From positions 25,967 through 89,966 of the forward strand of contig BBMT01000016.1 of the NCBI GenBank assembly GCA_000755425.1: a stretch of 64,000 bases of DNA. The letters run 5' to 3'. Source of the DNA: Vibrio maritimus (GTDB taxonomy: Bacteria; Pseudomonadota; Gammaproteobacteria; Enterobacterales; Vibrionaceae). The position numbers and the translations under genes were made by a program. Below the pieces are notes generated by a model. That model saw only the letters and a program-made list of their open reading frames with translations. It was not told the origin of the DNA and made no database searches. Shown here one piece after another: positions 9,051-19,599 of the stretch (its first letter is position 1; each line of letters begins with the position of its first letter).

Positions 9051-9631
9051 TGAGTACCATCCTTATTGCCATCGTTGCTGTTGTTATCCTAGCGGGTCTG
9101 TTTGGCGCCGTTCTAGGCTTTGCCTCTATCAAATTCAAAGTTGAAGCAGACCCTATTGTCGATCAAATCGATAGTATTCTGCCGCAAACTCAGTGTGGCC
9201 AGTGCGGTTACCCAGGTTGTCGCCCTTACGCTGAAGCAATTGCTAACGGCGATGCGATCAACAAATGTCCTCCGGGTGGCCAACCGACTATTGAAAAGCT
9301 TGCAGATTTAATGGGTGTTGAAGTCGAAGATTCGGCGCACGACGCCGAAAAATCGATTAAAAAAGTCGCCTTTATCCACGAAGACATGTGCATTGGCTGC
9401 ACCAAATGTATTCAAGCGTGCCCTGTAGACGCCATTGTCGGTGGCACTAAAGCACTGCACACGGTTATCAAGGATGAGTGTACCGGCTGTGACCTTTGCG
9501 TTGCGCCGTGTCCGACTGATTGTATTGAAATGATCCCGGTAGAAACCACCGCGGATACATGGAAATGGCAAATGGATGCTATCCCTGTCGTCAACATTAC
9601 CGAACCAACGACAGAACAAAACGGTAAGTAG
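9050..9631 (+). CDS. rsxB: Rsx/Rnf electron transport complex subunit B
   Basis: Iron-sulfur electron carrier of the complex. It is 193 residues long and intact. There is one N-terminal membrane helix (residues 4-24), then a four-cysteine Fe-S domain (CGQCGYPGC region) and two ferredoxin-type 4Fe-4S motifs, CIGCTKCIQACP and CTGCDLCVAPCP. It is co-translated with rsxA through a one-base overlap and followed after eight bases by rsxC. Confidence 0.96.
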   Translation: MSTILIAIVAVVILAGLFGAVLGFASIKFKVEADPIVDQIDSILPQTQCGQCGYPGCRPYAEAIANGDAINKCPPGGQPTIEKLADLMGVEVEDSAHDAEKSIKKVAFIHEDMCIGCTKCIQACPVDAIVGGTKALHTVIKDECTGCDLCVAPCPTDCIEMIPVETTADTWKWQMDAIPVVNITEPTTEQNGK

Positions 9632-9639
9632 GGAGCATT

Positions 9640-12398
9640 ATGTTATCACTCATCGAACAAATTAAATCAGGCTCCCTTTGGGATTTCCCTGGCGGCGTGC
9701 ACCCGCAAGAAAACAAAACACAGTCTAACCGCAATGAGATCGTGCGTGCTGCTGTACCGAGCGAGCTCGTCATTCCTCTAAAACAGCACATTGGTAAACC
9801 AGGCGACCTATTGGTAAACATTGGCGATACAGTACTTAAAGGTCAGCCACTGAGCCAAGTCAACGCGGCCTTCATGTTGCCTGTTCATGCGCCAACGTCT
9901 GGCACCATCAAAGCGATTGAACCTCGCACCATAGCTCACCCATCGGGTTTGAGTGATTTGTGCATTGTGATTGAAGCGGATGGTGAAGACACCTGGACTG
10001 AACTTTCTCCGGTTGAAGACTACCGTGCACTTGAGCCAGACGCGCTCATCGAAACCATTCGACTTGCTGGTATCTCCGGCATGGGCGGTGCGGGCTTCCC
10101 AACCGCGAAGAAAATCCAATCTGGTCTTCAGCGCACTGAAATCTTAATCCTTAACGCTGCTGAGTGTGAGCCCTACATCACGGCAGACGATCGCTTAATG
10201 CAAGATTGCGCCGATGAAGTGATTGAAGGTATCAACATCCTCAAGCACATGCTTAAGCCAAAGCTGACCATCATCGGTATTGAAGATAACAAGCCTGAAG
10301 CAATAAAAGCATTAGAGAAAGCTGCTACGAGCGAAGACATTGTGATCCGTGTGATCCCAACCAAATACCCTTCTGGTGGTGAAAAGCAGCTCATCAAGAT
10401 CTTAACCAATCTTGAAGTACCAGTTGGTGGCATTCCTGCTGATATTGGCCTCATGGTACAAAACATCGGCTCGGCGTTCGCAATTAAGCGTGCCGTTTGC
10501 CAAGGTGAGCCGCTGATTGAGCGTGTTGTCACACTCACTGGCAAAACCTTCAAACAGCCACGCAACGTCTGGACGCGCATTGGTACGCCAGTACAAGCGC
10601 TGCTTGATGAGTTTGGTTACAAAGCAGACAAGAAGTCACAGCGCCTAATCATGGGCGGTCCAATGATGGGTTTTACCCTCCCGCACGCCAATGTCCCAAT
10701 CACTAAAACGGCGAACTGTATTTTAGCCCCAACGTTTCGCGAGATTGATCCTCGCTCTCACGAGATCGCTTGTATTCGTTGTAGTCAGTGTGCCGAAGCT
10801 TGTCCTGCATCTTTGCTACCACAACAATTGCAGTGGTACGCAAAATCGCAAGAATACGACAAATGCGAAGAGCTGAACCTTAAAGATTGTATCGAATGCG
10901 GGGCGTGTGCGTTCGTTTGTCCAAGCGAAATCCCGCTTGTTCAATACTATCGTCAGGCTAAAGCCGAAATCCGCACTCGTAAGCAAGATGCCGATGCTGC
11001 TGAACGCGCTAAAGTCCGCTTTGAAGAGAAAAAAGCTCGCATGGAGCGTGACAAAGCGGAACGCGAGAATCGATTCAAGAAAGCCGCTGATGATCGCCGC
11101 AAGCAGATGAGTAAGTCTGGCGGAGACGACGCTATCGCTGCTGCAATTGAGCGCGTCAAAGCGCAGAAAGCCAAAGCTGAAACCACTAGTGAAGTGAAAC
11201 CAGCGGTTGCTGCTGCTATTGCTCGCGCTAAAGCTAAGCAGGCGGAAGCGGCCAAGCAAGCTCAAGCTGAACCAGACAATTCAGAAATGGCGAAACTGCG
11301 CGAAGAGCGTAAGCGCCAAGCAAGAGAGCGTAAAGCTGAGAAAGCGTCAGCGGCAGAAGACGTGACTGCTGAAACCAGCGCAGATGTCGATCCGAAAAAA
11401 GCTGCGATTGCTGCAGCCTTAGCTCGTGCGAAAGCCAAGAAAGCCGCACAGCAGCAAGATGCACCTTCTGATTCAGACAGCCAAGAATCAAAAAAGATGC
11501 AGTAGCCGCGGCGATTGCTCGTGCGAAAGCACGTAAGCAAGCAGCGCAAACCGAAACAACAGAAAACGAAGCTGCACCAGAAAATGATGCTAAGAAGGAA
11601 GCTGTCGCGGCTGCAATCGCTCGCGCGAAAGCCCGTAAGCAAAGCACTCAATCAGCATCAACTGAAACAGAATCCTTGGAAAAAGATAGCGAAGCACCTT
11701 CTTCCGAGGATCCTAAGAAAGCAGCCGTTGCTGCCGCTATCGCTCGCGCTAAAGCTCGCAAACAAGCCGTTCAAGCTGAGCCGGAAGAAGCAAAAAGCGA
11801 AACGCCAGCCTCTGAGGCAGACGATCCTAAGAAAGCGGCAGTCGCTGCCGCTATCGCGCGTGCTAAAGCTCGTAAACAAGCCGCTCAGGTTGAGCCGGAA
11901 GAAGCGAATAGCGAAGCACCAGCGTCTGAGGCAGACGATCCTAAAAAAGCTGCAGTCGCTGCTGCTATTGCTCGCGCGAAAGCTCGTAAACAAGCTGCTC
12001 AGGTTGAGCCAGAAGAAGCGAAAAGCGAAACGCCAGCGTCTGAAGCAGACGATCCTAAAAAAGCTGCCGTAGCTGCTGCTATCGCGCGAGCTAAAGCTCG
12101 TAAACAAGCCGCTCAAGCTGAACCTGAAAAAATGGCAAGCGAAACACCAGCTTCTGAAGCGGAAGATCCGAAGAAAGCAGCAGTAGCCGCGGCGGTTGCA
12201 CGCGCTAAAGCTCGCAAGCAAGCAGCTCAAACTGAACCTGAAAAAGCAGAATCAGCACAACCTGAACAACCTAAAGAAGTGGCGACTGAGACGGCAACTT
12301 CGGAGTCGGACGATCCAAAAAAGGCCGCTGTCGCTGCCGCAATTGCGCGCGCGAAAGCAAGAAAACGCCAACAAGAACAAAATAAGGAGAACAACTAG
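9640..12398 (+). CDS. rsxC: Rsx/Rnf electron transport complex subunit C with repetitive C-terminal tail, frame interrupted
   Basis: Peripheral NADH/FMN-binding subunit with two 4Fe-4S clusters. Residues 1-450 carry GMGGAGFPTAKK and the cluster motifs CIRCSQCAEACP and CIECGACAFVCP. The remainder is an Ala/Lys/Arg/Glu-rich tail with about ten copies of a unit like AVAAAIARAKARKQ. Four of them (from about 11824) are spaced exactly 38 residues apart. Reconstructed length is about 919 residues, longer than E. coli RsxC (740), mainly through the tail. One A is missing near 11495 (SQESKK should continue DAVAAAIARAKARK), giving a false stop at 11505. The stop overlaps the rsxD GTG. Confidence 0.93.
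11390..12370 (+). repeat. Tandem coding repeats in the rsxC tail
   Basis: Imperfect tandem repeats of 114 bp (38 codons) are clearest at about 11824, 11938, 12052 and 12166, with more diverged copies on both sides. Each encodes an acidic linker ending in DDPKK followed by AAVAAAIARAKARKQAAQ. Copies differ mostly at third positions, so the protein repeat is conserved while the DNA drifts. Copy-number change or assembly collapse is possible here. Confidence 0.9.
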
Positions 12399-13444
12399 TG
12401 TCGTTCTTTATTGCTAGCTCTCCACATGCTCATAGCCGCAAACGTACGCCAGATCTAATGAAAGGCGTAGCGCTGTGTGCACTGCCAGGCCTTGTCGCTC
12501 AGACCTATTTCTTTGGTTGGGGCACAATTATCCAACTCGCACTAGCGATTATTGTCGGATTGGGACTTGAAGCTGCGGTCATGCTGCTTCGCAAACGCTC
12601 CCCTGCTCTAGCGCTTCGTGATTACAGTGCTTTGGTTACCGCTTGGCTTCTAGCTATTGCCATCCCACCATTATCTCCATGGTGGGTAGTAGTCATTGGT
12701 CTACTATTCGCTATCGTCATCGCGAAACATCTTTATGGTGGTCTGGGTCAGAATCCATTTAACCCAGCAATGGTGGCCTATGTCGTGCTGCTGATCTCTT
12801 TCCCTGTAGAGATGACAAGCTGGATCACGCCAATTTCTATCTCAAACGAGCCCGTTGGTTTTGCCGATGCTTTCTCGCTGATTTTCGGCGGCTTTGATAT
12901 GGATGGCTACTCACTACAGCAAATCCGAACGGGTATTGATGGCATCACTATGGCCACACCTCTTGATGCATTCAAAACAGGCATCAGCAATGGTAACACC
13001 ATGGGTGAAGTGCTAAGCCAGCCAATCTTTGGCAGTCTCGCTGGCATAGGGTGGGAATGGGTAAACCTGGCTTACCTGGTGGGCGGTTTAGCTCTACTTA
13101 AGCTACGCATTATCCAATGGCATATCCCTGTTGCAATGTTAGTGTCTCTGACGGTAATCAGCGGCTTCTTTGCAATGATTTGGCCTGGCGAAACTGGCTC
13201 GCCTCTGCTGCACCTGTTGTCGGGTGCGACTATGCTTGGTGCGTTCTTTATTGCGACCGATCCAGTTTCTGCATCGACCACAGTAAAAGGTCGCTTGATT
13301 TTTGGTGCCTTCGTTGGCTTGATGGTTTTCATCATCCGTACTTGGGGCGGTTTCCCTGATGGCGTCGCCTTTGGCGTCCTGCTCGCCAATATGTGCGTAC
13401 CGCTTATCGATTACTACACCAAACCAAGAACTTACGGGCACTGA
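12398..13444 (+). CDS. rsxD: Rsx/Rnf electron transport complex subunit D
   Basis: Membrane flavoprotein subunit, homologous to NqrB. It is 348 residues long and intact, with about nine membrane helices. The SGAT motif in LLSGATMLGAFFIATDP carries the threonine that binds FMN covalently through phosphate. The start is GTG at 12398, overlapping the rsxC stop (TAGTG) and preceded by AAGGAG. The next gene, rsxG, starts five bases after its stop. Confidence 0.95.
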   Translation: MSFFIASSPHAHSRKRTPDLMKGVALCALPGLVAQTYFFGWGTIIQLALAIIVGLGLEAAVMLLRKRSPALALRDYSALVTAWLLAIAIPPLSPWWVVVIGLLFAIVIAKHLYGGLGQNPFNPAMVAYVVLLISFPVEMTSWITPISISNEPVGFADAFSLIFGGFDMDGYSLQQIRTGIDGITMATPLDAFKTGISNGNTMGEVLSQPIFGSLAGIGWEWVNLAYLVGGLALLKLRIIQWHIPVAMLVSLTVISGFFAMIWPGETGSPLLHLLSGATMLGAFFIATDPVSASTTVKGRLIFGAFVGLMVFIIRTWGGFPDGVAFGVLLANMCVPLIDYYTKPRTYGH

Positions 13445-13448
13445 TATT

Positions 13449-14077
13449 ATGTTGAATGCAATTAGAAAAAACGGCTTAACACTGGCTATCTTTGCTTGTG
13501 CATCAACCGGTGTCGTTGCCGTTACTCAGTATCTGACGAAAGATCAGATCTTGCGCCAAGAACGTGCACAGCTGCAAGCAACGCTAAATGAGGTTATCCC
13601 TCATGAGCTGCATGATAACGAACTCTACGCCGCTTGCACCTTGGTCAGTGATCCGGCACTTGGTACCACAACAGCGCAGCCAGCTTACATTGCCACCATC
13701 AACAATGAGCCAAAAGCTCTTGCCATTGAAACCATCGCACCAGATGGTTACAGCGGTGCAATCAAGCTCATCATTGGCGTTGATGTCGACGGAACTATCT
13801 TGGGTACGCGAGTATTAGCGCACCAAGAGACACCAGGCTGGGTGATAAAATCGACCTTCGAATCACTGATTGGATCTTAGGTTTCTCTGGCAAGCAAGTG
13901 ACCGAAGACAACCTGAATGAGTGGGCAGTCCGTAAAGACGGCGGCCAGTTCGACTCGTTCACTGGCGCAACTATCACGCCAAGAGCCGTGGTAAAAGCGG
14001 TCAAAAATACCGTGGAATACGTGAACAACAACCGCGATTCCATTTTAAACCAGCCACGTAACTGTGGAGGTGAGTAA
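13449..14077 (+). CDS. rsxG: Rsx/Rnf electron transport complex subunit G, frame interrupted
   Basis: Membrane-anchored periplasmic FMN subunit. One helix near residues 10-28 is followed by a periplasmic domain with DSFTGATITPRAVVKAV, whose second threonine in TGAT is the covalent flavin site. The frame breaks near 13842: a base is missing in HQETPGLGDKIDLRITDW. It resumes immediately and ends at 14077, giving about 209 residues, the family norm. The stop overlaps the rsxE ATG (TAATG). Confidence 0.92.
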
Positions 14078-14766
14078 TGACAACCTCAAAAGAACTCTTT
14101 AAAAATGGCATGTGGGATAACAACCCAGCTTTAGTACAGCTGCTTGGTCTGTGTCCTCTGCTTGCGGTTTCATCTACCGTAACCAACGCCCTAGGGTTGG
14201 GACTGGCGACGTTATTAGTACTGGTTGGATCCAACGTCACGGTCTCTTTGGTTCGTGACTATGTGCCAAAAGAAGTACGTATTCCTGTTTTCGTAATGAT
14301 CATTGCAGCGCTAGTAACCTGTGTTCAGCTACTGATGAACGCTTACGCCTATGGACTTTACTTATCATTGGGTATTTTTATCCCGCTTATCGTGACCAAC
14401 TGCATCATCATTGGCCGTGCAGAAGCGTTCGCCTCTAAAAACGCGGTTGGCCCTGCTGCTCTCGATGGTTTGTGGATGGGTATGGGCATGACTTCCGCAC
14501 TTGTTGTGCTAGGTGCAATGCGCGAGTTAATTGGTAACGGTACTCTCTTCGACGGTGCCGACCTACTACTCGGTGACTGGGCGGCAGCGCTTCGCATAGA
14601 AGTGTTCCAGTTTGATAGTCAGTTCTTGCTGGCCTTGTTGCCACCAGGCGCATTTATCGGCGTTGGCTTCTTGATTGCGCTCAAGAACGTCATCGATAAG
14701 CAAATCGAGCAGCGCCAACCAAAACAAGAAAAACCAGAGATTGAACGCGCTCGCGTTACCAACTAA
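14077..14766 (+). CDS. rsxE: Rsx/Rnf electron transport complex subunit E
   Basis: Integral membrane subunit related to RsxA. It is 229 residues long with about six helices; the conserved cysteine segments GLCPLLAVS and VTNCIIIGRAEAFAS parallel those of RsxA. Coupled to rsxG by a one-base overlap. Last gene of the rsx operon, followed by a terminator hairpin before nth. Confidence 0.95.
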   Translation: MTTSKELFKNGMWDNNPALVQLLGLCPLLAVSSTVTNALGLGLATLLVLVGSNVTVSLVRDYVPKEVRIPVFVMIIAALVTCVQLLMNAYAYGLYLSLGIFIPLIVTNCIIIGRAEAFASKNAVGPAALDGLWMGMGMTSALVVLGAMRELIGNGTLFDGADLLLGDWAAALRIEVFQFDSQFLLALLPPGAFIGVGFLIALKNVIDKQIEQRQPKQEKPEIERARVTN

Positions 14767-14774
14767 AGCTTTTC

Positions 14775-14800
14775 ATGCCCGAGATTTTCGGGCATTTTTA
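14775..14800 (+). terminator. Terminator or attenuator between rsxE and nth
   Basis: ATGCCCGA, loop GATT, TTCGGGCAT, then TTTTTAT, ten bases after the rsxE stop. nth follows in the same direction, so some readthrough is plausible. Confidence 0.8.
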
Positions 14801-14865
14801 TAATAAAAACACACTGGATACTCAGACACTGAGTACAAGCAATCAGCGGAAGAATTAGTCAGCAA

Positions 14866-15507
14866 ATGAACAACACCAAAAGAAAAGAGATTCTAGAGCG
14901 GCTTCGCGAAAACAACCCCAAACCAGAGACTGAGCTTAACTGGAGTTCACCATTCGAACTTCTGATAGCGGTTCTACTCTCTGCGCAGGCAACCGACGTC
15001 AGTGTCAACAAAGCAACTGATAAACTCTATCCCGTCGCAAATACACCGGAAGCTATGCTAGCGCTCGGTGTAGATGGCGTGAAAGAGTACATCAAGACGA
15101 TTGGCCTGTTTAACTCAAAAGCCGAGAACGTCATCAAGACTTGTAAGATCCTCATCGAAAAGCACGGCAGCGAAGTCCCAGAAAACCGTGAAGCGTTGGA
15201 AACCCTGCCCGGCGTTGGACGCAAAACCGCCAACGTGGTACTCAACACCGCCTTCGGCTGGCCAACCATCGCGGTAGACACCCATATATATCGTGTCTCA
15301 AATCGCACAAAATTTGCGATGGGCAAAACCGTCGACGATGTGGAAGAGAAACTACTTAAAGTCGTTCCAAAAGAATTTAAACTCGATGTGCACCACTGGC
15401 TGATCCTTCACGGACGCTATACCTGTGTCGCCCGTAAACCGCGCTGCGGCAGCTGCATCATCGAGGATCTCTGCGAATTCAAAGAAAAAGTCTATCCAGA
15501 CAATTAA
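14866..15507 (+). CDS. nth: Endonuclease III
   Basis: Bifunctional DNA glycosylase/AP lyase that removes oxidised pyrimidines. It is 213 residues long. The helix-hairpin-helix LPGVGRKTANVV has catalytic K120, and D138 lies in VDTHIYRV. The 4Fe-4S cluster cysteines C187, C194, C197 and C203 have the same spacing and numbering as in E. coli. It lies downstream of rsxE as in many gammaproteobacteria. Intact. Confidence 0.97.
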   Translation: MNNTKRKEILERLRENNPKPETELNWSSPFELLIAVLLSAQATDVSVNKATDKLYPVANTPEAMLALGVDGVKEYIKTIGLFNSKAENVIKTCKILIEKHGSEVPENREALETLPGVGRKTANVVLNTAFGWPTIAVDTHIYRVSNRTKFAMGKTVDDVEEKLLKVVPKEFKLDVHHWLILHGRYTCVARKPRCGSCIIEDLCEFKEKVYPDN

Positions 15508-15524
15508 TATTAAGGAGCAATGTT

Positions 15525-15941
15525 ATGTCTAACGGCCGTATCCTTCACACTATGCTACGTGTAGGTGACCTAGATAAATCTATCTCATTCTACACCGACG
15601 TCATTGGTATGAACTTGCTGCGCAAAAATGAAAACACCGAATACAAATACACCCTAGCCTTCCTTGGCTTTGGTGATGAGTCTGAAGGTGCTGTGATTGA
15701 GCTAACATACAACTGGGGCGTCACCGAATACGACCTAGGTAGCGCGTATGGCCATATCGCCATTGGCGTAGACGACATCTACACCACATGCGACGCCATC
15801 AAAGCCGCTGGCGGTAACGTCACCCGCGAACCGGGTCCTGTAAAAGGCGGTACGACTCAAATCGCCTTCGTAAAAGACCCAGACGGCTACATGATTGAGT
15901 TGATTCAAAACAAACAAGCTAGCGCTGGCCTTGAAGGTTAG
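15525..15941 (+). CDS. gloA: Lactoylglutathione lyase (glyoxalase I)
   Basis: Converts the hemithioacetal of methylglyoxal and glutathione to S-lactoylglutathione in the cytoplasm. It is 138 residues long with two glyoxalase/VOC half-domains. Likely metal ligands are the His of ILHTMLRVGD, Glu of AVIELTYN, His of YGHIAIGVDD and Glu of GYMIELIQ. AAGGAG lies six bases upstream of the ATG. It starts 17 bases after nth on the same strand and is closed by a strong terminator. Confidence 0.95.
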   Translation: MSNGRILHTMLRVGDLDKSISFYTDVIGMNLLRKNENTEYKYTLAFLGFGDESEGAVIELTYNWGVTEYDLGSAYGHIAIGVDDIYTTCDAIKAAGGNVTREPGPVKGGTTQIAFVKDPDGYMIELIQNKQASAGLEG

Positions 15942-15968
15942 GTGCTGATTTCATCGAGCTGAAACAAC

Positions 15969-15998
15969 AAAGCCAGTGGCATTGACCACTGGCTTTTT
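15969..15998. terminator. Terminator between gloA and the convergent MORN-like gene
   Basis: AAAGCCAGTGG, loop CATTGA, CCACTGGCTTTTT. Strong on the plus strand for gloA. The reverse direction has a poorer T-run. Confidence 0.85.
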
Positions 15999-16027
15999 AC
16001 TTCCTCTACCGGAGTATTCATAATTGA

Positions 16028-16725
16028 TTATGACTTGCCGTCAAACCAGTGCTGTTCTGAGACTACCTTGTTGTTCTTCACCGTAACCTCATAAGCTTTT
16101 TGACCGTCCATTGAGTACTGTGTGATGGTGCCGTTGTTGATCGCGCCATCGTCATAATTGGCTTGGTAGGCCTTGTTACCATTGGAGTAATATTGAATCG
16201 CAGGTCCATCCTTTTGCCCACCATCATAAGTGGCTTCCGTTCGCGGTTGACCATTTTCATACCAAGTCGACACCTGACCTTGCAATTTACCTTTATCGTA
16301 ATTGGCATCGACAACCTTCTGACCATTGTAGGCCCATTCAGTGTAGTGCCACTTAGCTTGCCATTCTGATAGTGTGTGTCCGTTTTTAGCTGACCATTAT
16401 CATACCATTGCTTCCATTCCCCGGTGGCGACACCTTCTTTGTAATTAATGCTAGACGCGACTTGTCCATTGGGATACCACGTAGTTTCTGAGCCGACGGC
16501 TTTACCATTGGCAAACTTCACTTGCAGCGCGTTTTGGCCAGTATCATATTTTCTGGTGAGTCGCCCGGTGAATGGCGTCGTCTCATTAACCTGATAGGCA
16601 ACGCCATTTCGAACTTGAACATAATCTACCGTATTACCACTATCTTCTACCGTCGTTTCTGTAGCGTAAGCTCCGATGGAAGCACAGGTTAGGACACCTG
16701 CAATAATTGCAATCGAACTCTTCAT
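16028..16725 (-). CDS. Secreted MORN/YwqK-type repeat protein, frame interrupted
   Basis: About 232 residues. There is a signal peptide (MKSSIAIIAGVLTCASIGAYA), then repeats of the WYPNGQ / WYDNGQL / YYSNGNKAY type. Such repeats occur in MORN-like proteins that databases label YwqK family antitoxin, a label that does not fit an exported protein well. Function is unknown. The frame shifts near 16352, where NGKL should continue as KWHYTEWAYNGQK (one base missing). The ATG at 16725 is chosen for its GAGGTAAC ribosome binding site and signal peptide. Convergent with gloA. Confidence 0.75.
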
Positions 16726-17109
16726 GTTGTTACCTCGAATACATAACTTATATAGGCACAATCAGAATAGTATTGAGAAAATCATTAACAAAGAGGTAAT
16801 CATGATTAGTATTATTGCAAAAATAAATCGGAACCTTTGATGTGTATAAGAGACTAATGCGGCCTTGGGGATGAGTGTGAAGGCATAGAGGACGTTAAAG
16901 AAGGTATTGCTCGCCTGCACTCGAATGTTTTCGTCTAAGTCCCGAGACTTTCAACTTGTAAGTGTTTTTCAGTTTACTATTAACGTTTGAATTTTTTACT
17001 CTAATCTTGACCACAAAGTCAGAAAATGGAAAGCTTCTTGCATATAATCGATAGACAAGGAACGGTTAGAGTTAAACGCTAACCTCGAATTTGCACTAGG
17101 AAGGTGATC
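16726..17109 (+). promoter_or_regulatory. Intergenic region with likely chemoreceptor promoter
   Basis: This 384-bp gap holds no supported gene. A TATAAT (17043-17048) is a plausible -10 for the chemoreceptor, though no good -35 is visible. Between it and the start codon is an inverted repeat GGTTAG...CTAACC (17064-17084), which could be an operator or leader hairpin. No c-di-GMP riboswitch signature was recognised. Confidence 0.4.
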
Positions 17110-18365
17110 ATGTCTCAAGTAAAAATCGGTGTATTGGATAGAATTTTCATGCACATTAGCATGCCAGCAAAAATGTGGCTCCCTGGCATATGTGGTGTAG
17201 TTAGTAATCTATTGTTTACTATAGCTTTATTGACGCAGTATGGCGCACTTAGTAGTTTAGGGTTTAGTCTGTCCGTTGAGTTGATATTGATGTTTTCTGT
17301 CACTAGCATAGCGGTCATTATATTTTTCAGTTTAGGTGCTTATAAGAACACCATACCTTTGTTGCACCACATTGTGACAACGATGCAGTCCATTAAGGAA
17401 GGATCTCTGCATTCTAGAGTCGGCTTTTCAGGAAGTGATGAGTTTGGGCGCATAGGCTCGGCCATTGACGGCACCATGGAAAAATTGGAGCGCTTATTAA
17501 CTCGCGTCGAACAGTCGTCGGGGTCACTCAAAAAATGCTCTGTTCAAACAGAACAAACATCTATTGAAATCGAAAGAAATATTGAACATCAGTCAAAACA
17601 ACTATCGATGACATCGACCGATATCGAAAATGTCCAAGTATCTATTAGTCAAACCGCTTCAGAAGCTCTGAAAACATTGAAAGTAGGCGAAGAAGTGATG
17701 AGCACTTTGACCAAATCACGGAAAGTAACACACAGCTCAATACGTATTTTAGTGGACTAAAACAAGATATTGATTTAGCAAACGCGTCCAGTCTGGACTT
17801 AGTTAGTGTTTCCAATAATGTGAAAACGGTGCTGAGTGTGATAACGGGAATTTCTGAACAGACGAACTTACTCGCGTTGAATGCTGCGATTGAATCCGCA
17901 AGAGCCGGAGAACATGGTCGCGGCTTTGCCGTTGTGGCTGGTGAAGTTCGCCAACTATCACAGCATACACACAGTGCAGTTAGCGATATTGAAGCGATGA
18001 CAAATGACCTGATAGGAACGGCGGATAGTTTGGTTGAAGCGATAGAAAAAATTCAATCTACCGTTGATAACATTGCCACGATTAACAAACACTCCGATAA
18101 ATACTTTGTCGATATTTCGACTAGCTATGGAGACTTGATGGCACTGAACCAAAAAGTCAGTATTGAGTCTGATCACTCACAGTCACTTTGCACAGAGTCT
18201 ATGGCGCATATCCAAAGAGTATTGGCCGAGGCAAAAGACACCGCTGACAAAGTTAAGGTAATGCGAGCGCAAGGAGAGCAACTACAACGTGTATCTTCAC
18301 AACTTCAAACATCGATGGCAGCGATTGGTCAGGAAGATATAAACTCGGTTAACCAATGCAGTTGA
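17110..18365 (+). CDS. Methyl-accepting chemotaxis protein without a periplasmic sensor domain, frame interrupted
   Basis: About 418 residues. Two hydrophobic helices (about 20-43 and 53-77) are separated by roughly ten residues, so there is no room for a periplasmic ligand domain. A HAMP-like segment follows (TTMQSIKEGSLHSRVGFSGSDEFGRIG), then a signalling coiled coil with the hairpin tip EQTNLLALNAAIESARAGEHGRGFAVVAGEVRQLS (tip core EHGRGFAVVAGEVR), which contacts CheA and CheW. One T is missing near 17708, so LTKSRK should read FDQITESNTQLN. The ATG at 17110 has AGGAAGGTG upstream. It probably senses the membrane or cytoplasm, or signals with a partner. Confidence 0.88.
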
Positions 18366-18412
18366 AATATAACGGGTAGGAAGAGCTAGAATTCGGGAAG
18401 GGAAAAAGCCTT

Positions 18413-18440
18413 AAAAAGTCACACAAATTTCAGACTTTTT
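18413..18440 (+). terminator. Possible terminator of the chemoreceptor gene
   Basis: AAAAAGTC and GACTTTTT flank a 12-base loop, about 50 bases after the stop. The stem is short and AT-rich. Confidence 0.45.
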
Positions 18441-18557
18441 AATGTGTATTCTCGACTTTCTGATAGTTAGCACAACCTTTTTCCGAAATACCCTAGATTA
18501 CTAGGCAGGCTAGATTAGGATATTAATTAGATTCGACTTCCAATTGTGGTAACTCCA

Positions 18558-19599
18558 ATGACAGATAGCTTTATCGAAAAATCCGTTTCCTTCGCTTCTG
18601 TCATTGATTTAGTTGATGCTTACCTACTGCTGCCATCCTCGGTACGCGAACAGATAGAAGCATCTAATATCCTTGACGATACCACTCTCAGGCTCGTTCA
18701 AAATCGCACTAAGCCTTCACCATCGAAAAGACTTCCCGAGAGCCAAATGGTTGCCTTGTGGTCACTGCTTGAACAACACCATCCATCACCAGAAATAGGA
18801 CTCATCATTGGGCAGACCATCTCCCAGAGTCTAAAGGTGTACTTGCTAGCTGGGTAAGTCAATGCGGGACTTTAAAAGATGCATTTAGCACTTTTCAAAG
18901 TAACATTTTGCTGATGAACGCTTCTGAGTATTGGCAAGTTGAAGATGATGGAGAGCGTTGCTGCTTAACTCTATCGATTGAATCGCTTCACGACTACCCT
19001 ACAGCCGCCATAGAGCGCAGCATGAGCGCGATGGTTACCTGGGCAAGAATGTTGAGCGCTCACCCCCTCCCTCTAACCAATGCGAAGTTTAGATATTTAG
19101 CCCCACATTACGTTGAGAAGTATAAAACTGTCTTTGGAGAGTCTGTCGAATTTCACTGTGCGGAATACCAACTAATGTTTGAATCAAAGTGGCTTAATCT
19201 TCCCATTGCATCAAGCAGCGAATACTTGAAGACGATTATGGAGGAAACCGCGCAAAGCCACCTTGAGACGTTGAAGCAGACTCAATCTATCCACCAGCTA
19301 GTCAATAACTTGGTATTAAACGGACTGAAGACAGGAAAGTTACTCAGCGTCGATATGGTTGCACAGCAACTGCATATCAGCCGCCAAACGCTCTACCGCA
19401 AACTAGAAAAGGAGAACACGTCTTTTCAAAGCATTCTTGATGACACGAGAAAAAAGCTTGCCGCACGTTGCTAACTCAAACTCCGCCTCCTAGCATCACC
19501 GAATTGAGCTATCGCCTTGGTTTCAAAGACACCAGCAGCTTCTATAAAGCGTTTAAGCGCTGGTATCAAGTTAGCCCTAAGGCTTACGTTTCGAGATAA
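18558..19599 (+). CDS. AraC-family transcriptional regulator, frame interrupted twice
   Basis: About 347 residues. The N-terminal part resembles the effector-binding domain of the OruR/ArgR-like AraC subgroup. The C-terminal two helix-turn-helix units are VDMVAQQLHISRQTLYRKL and ITELSYRLGFKDTSSFYKAFKRW. One base is missing near 18826 (the C of CCC; TISPESKGVLASWVSQCGTL) and another near 19470 (LAARLLTQTPPPSITEL). The reconstructed stop at 19597-19599 puts its last 23 bases over the end of the convergent hydrolase gene. The start could also be the in-frame GTG at 18546. Targets are unknown. Confidence 0.82.

Noticed and set aside
11234..12230. Long minus-strand and alternate-frame reading frames across the rsxC tail
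   Set aside because: They are shadows of the Ala/Lys-rich repeats, which lack stops in several frames. No ribosome binding sites or family resemblance.
16028..16725. YwqK antitoxin of a toxin-antitoxin system
   Set aside because: The protein has a signal peptide and no toxin-like partner is adjacent, so the database-style label is not supported.
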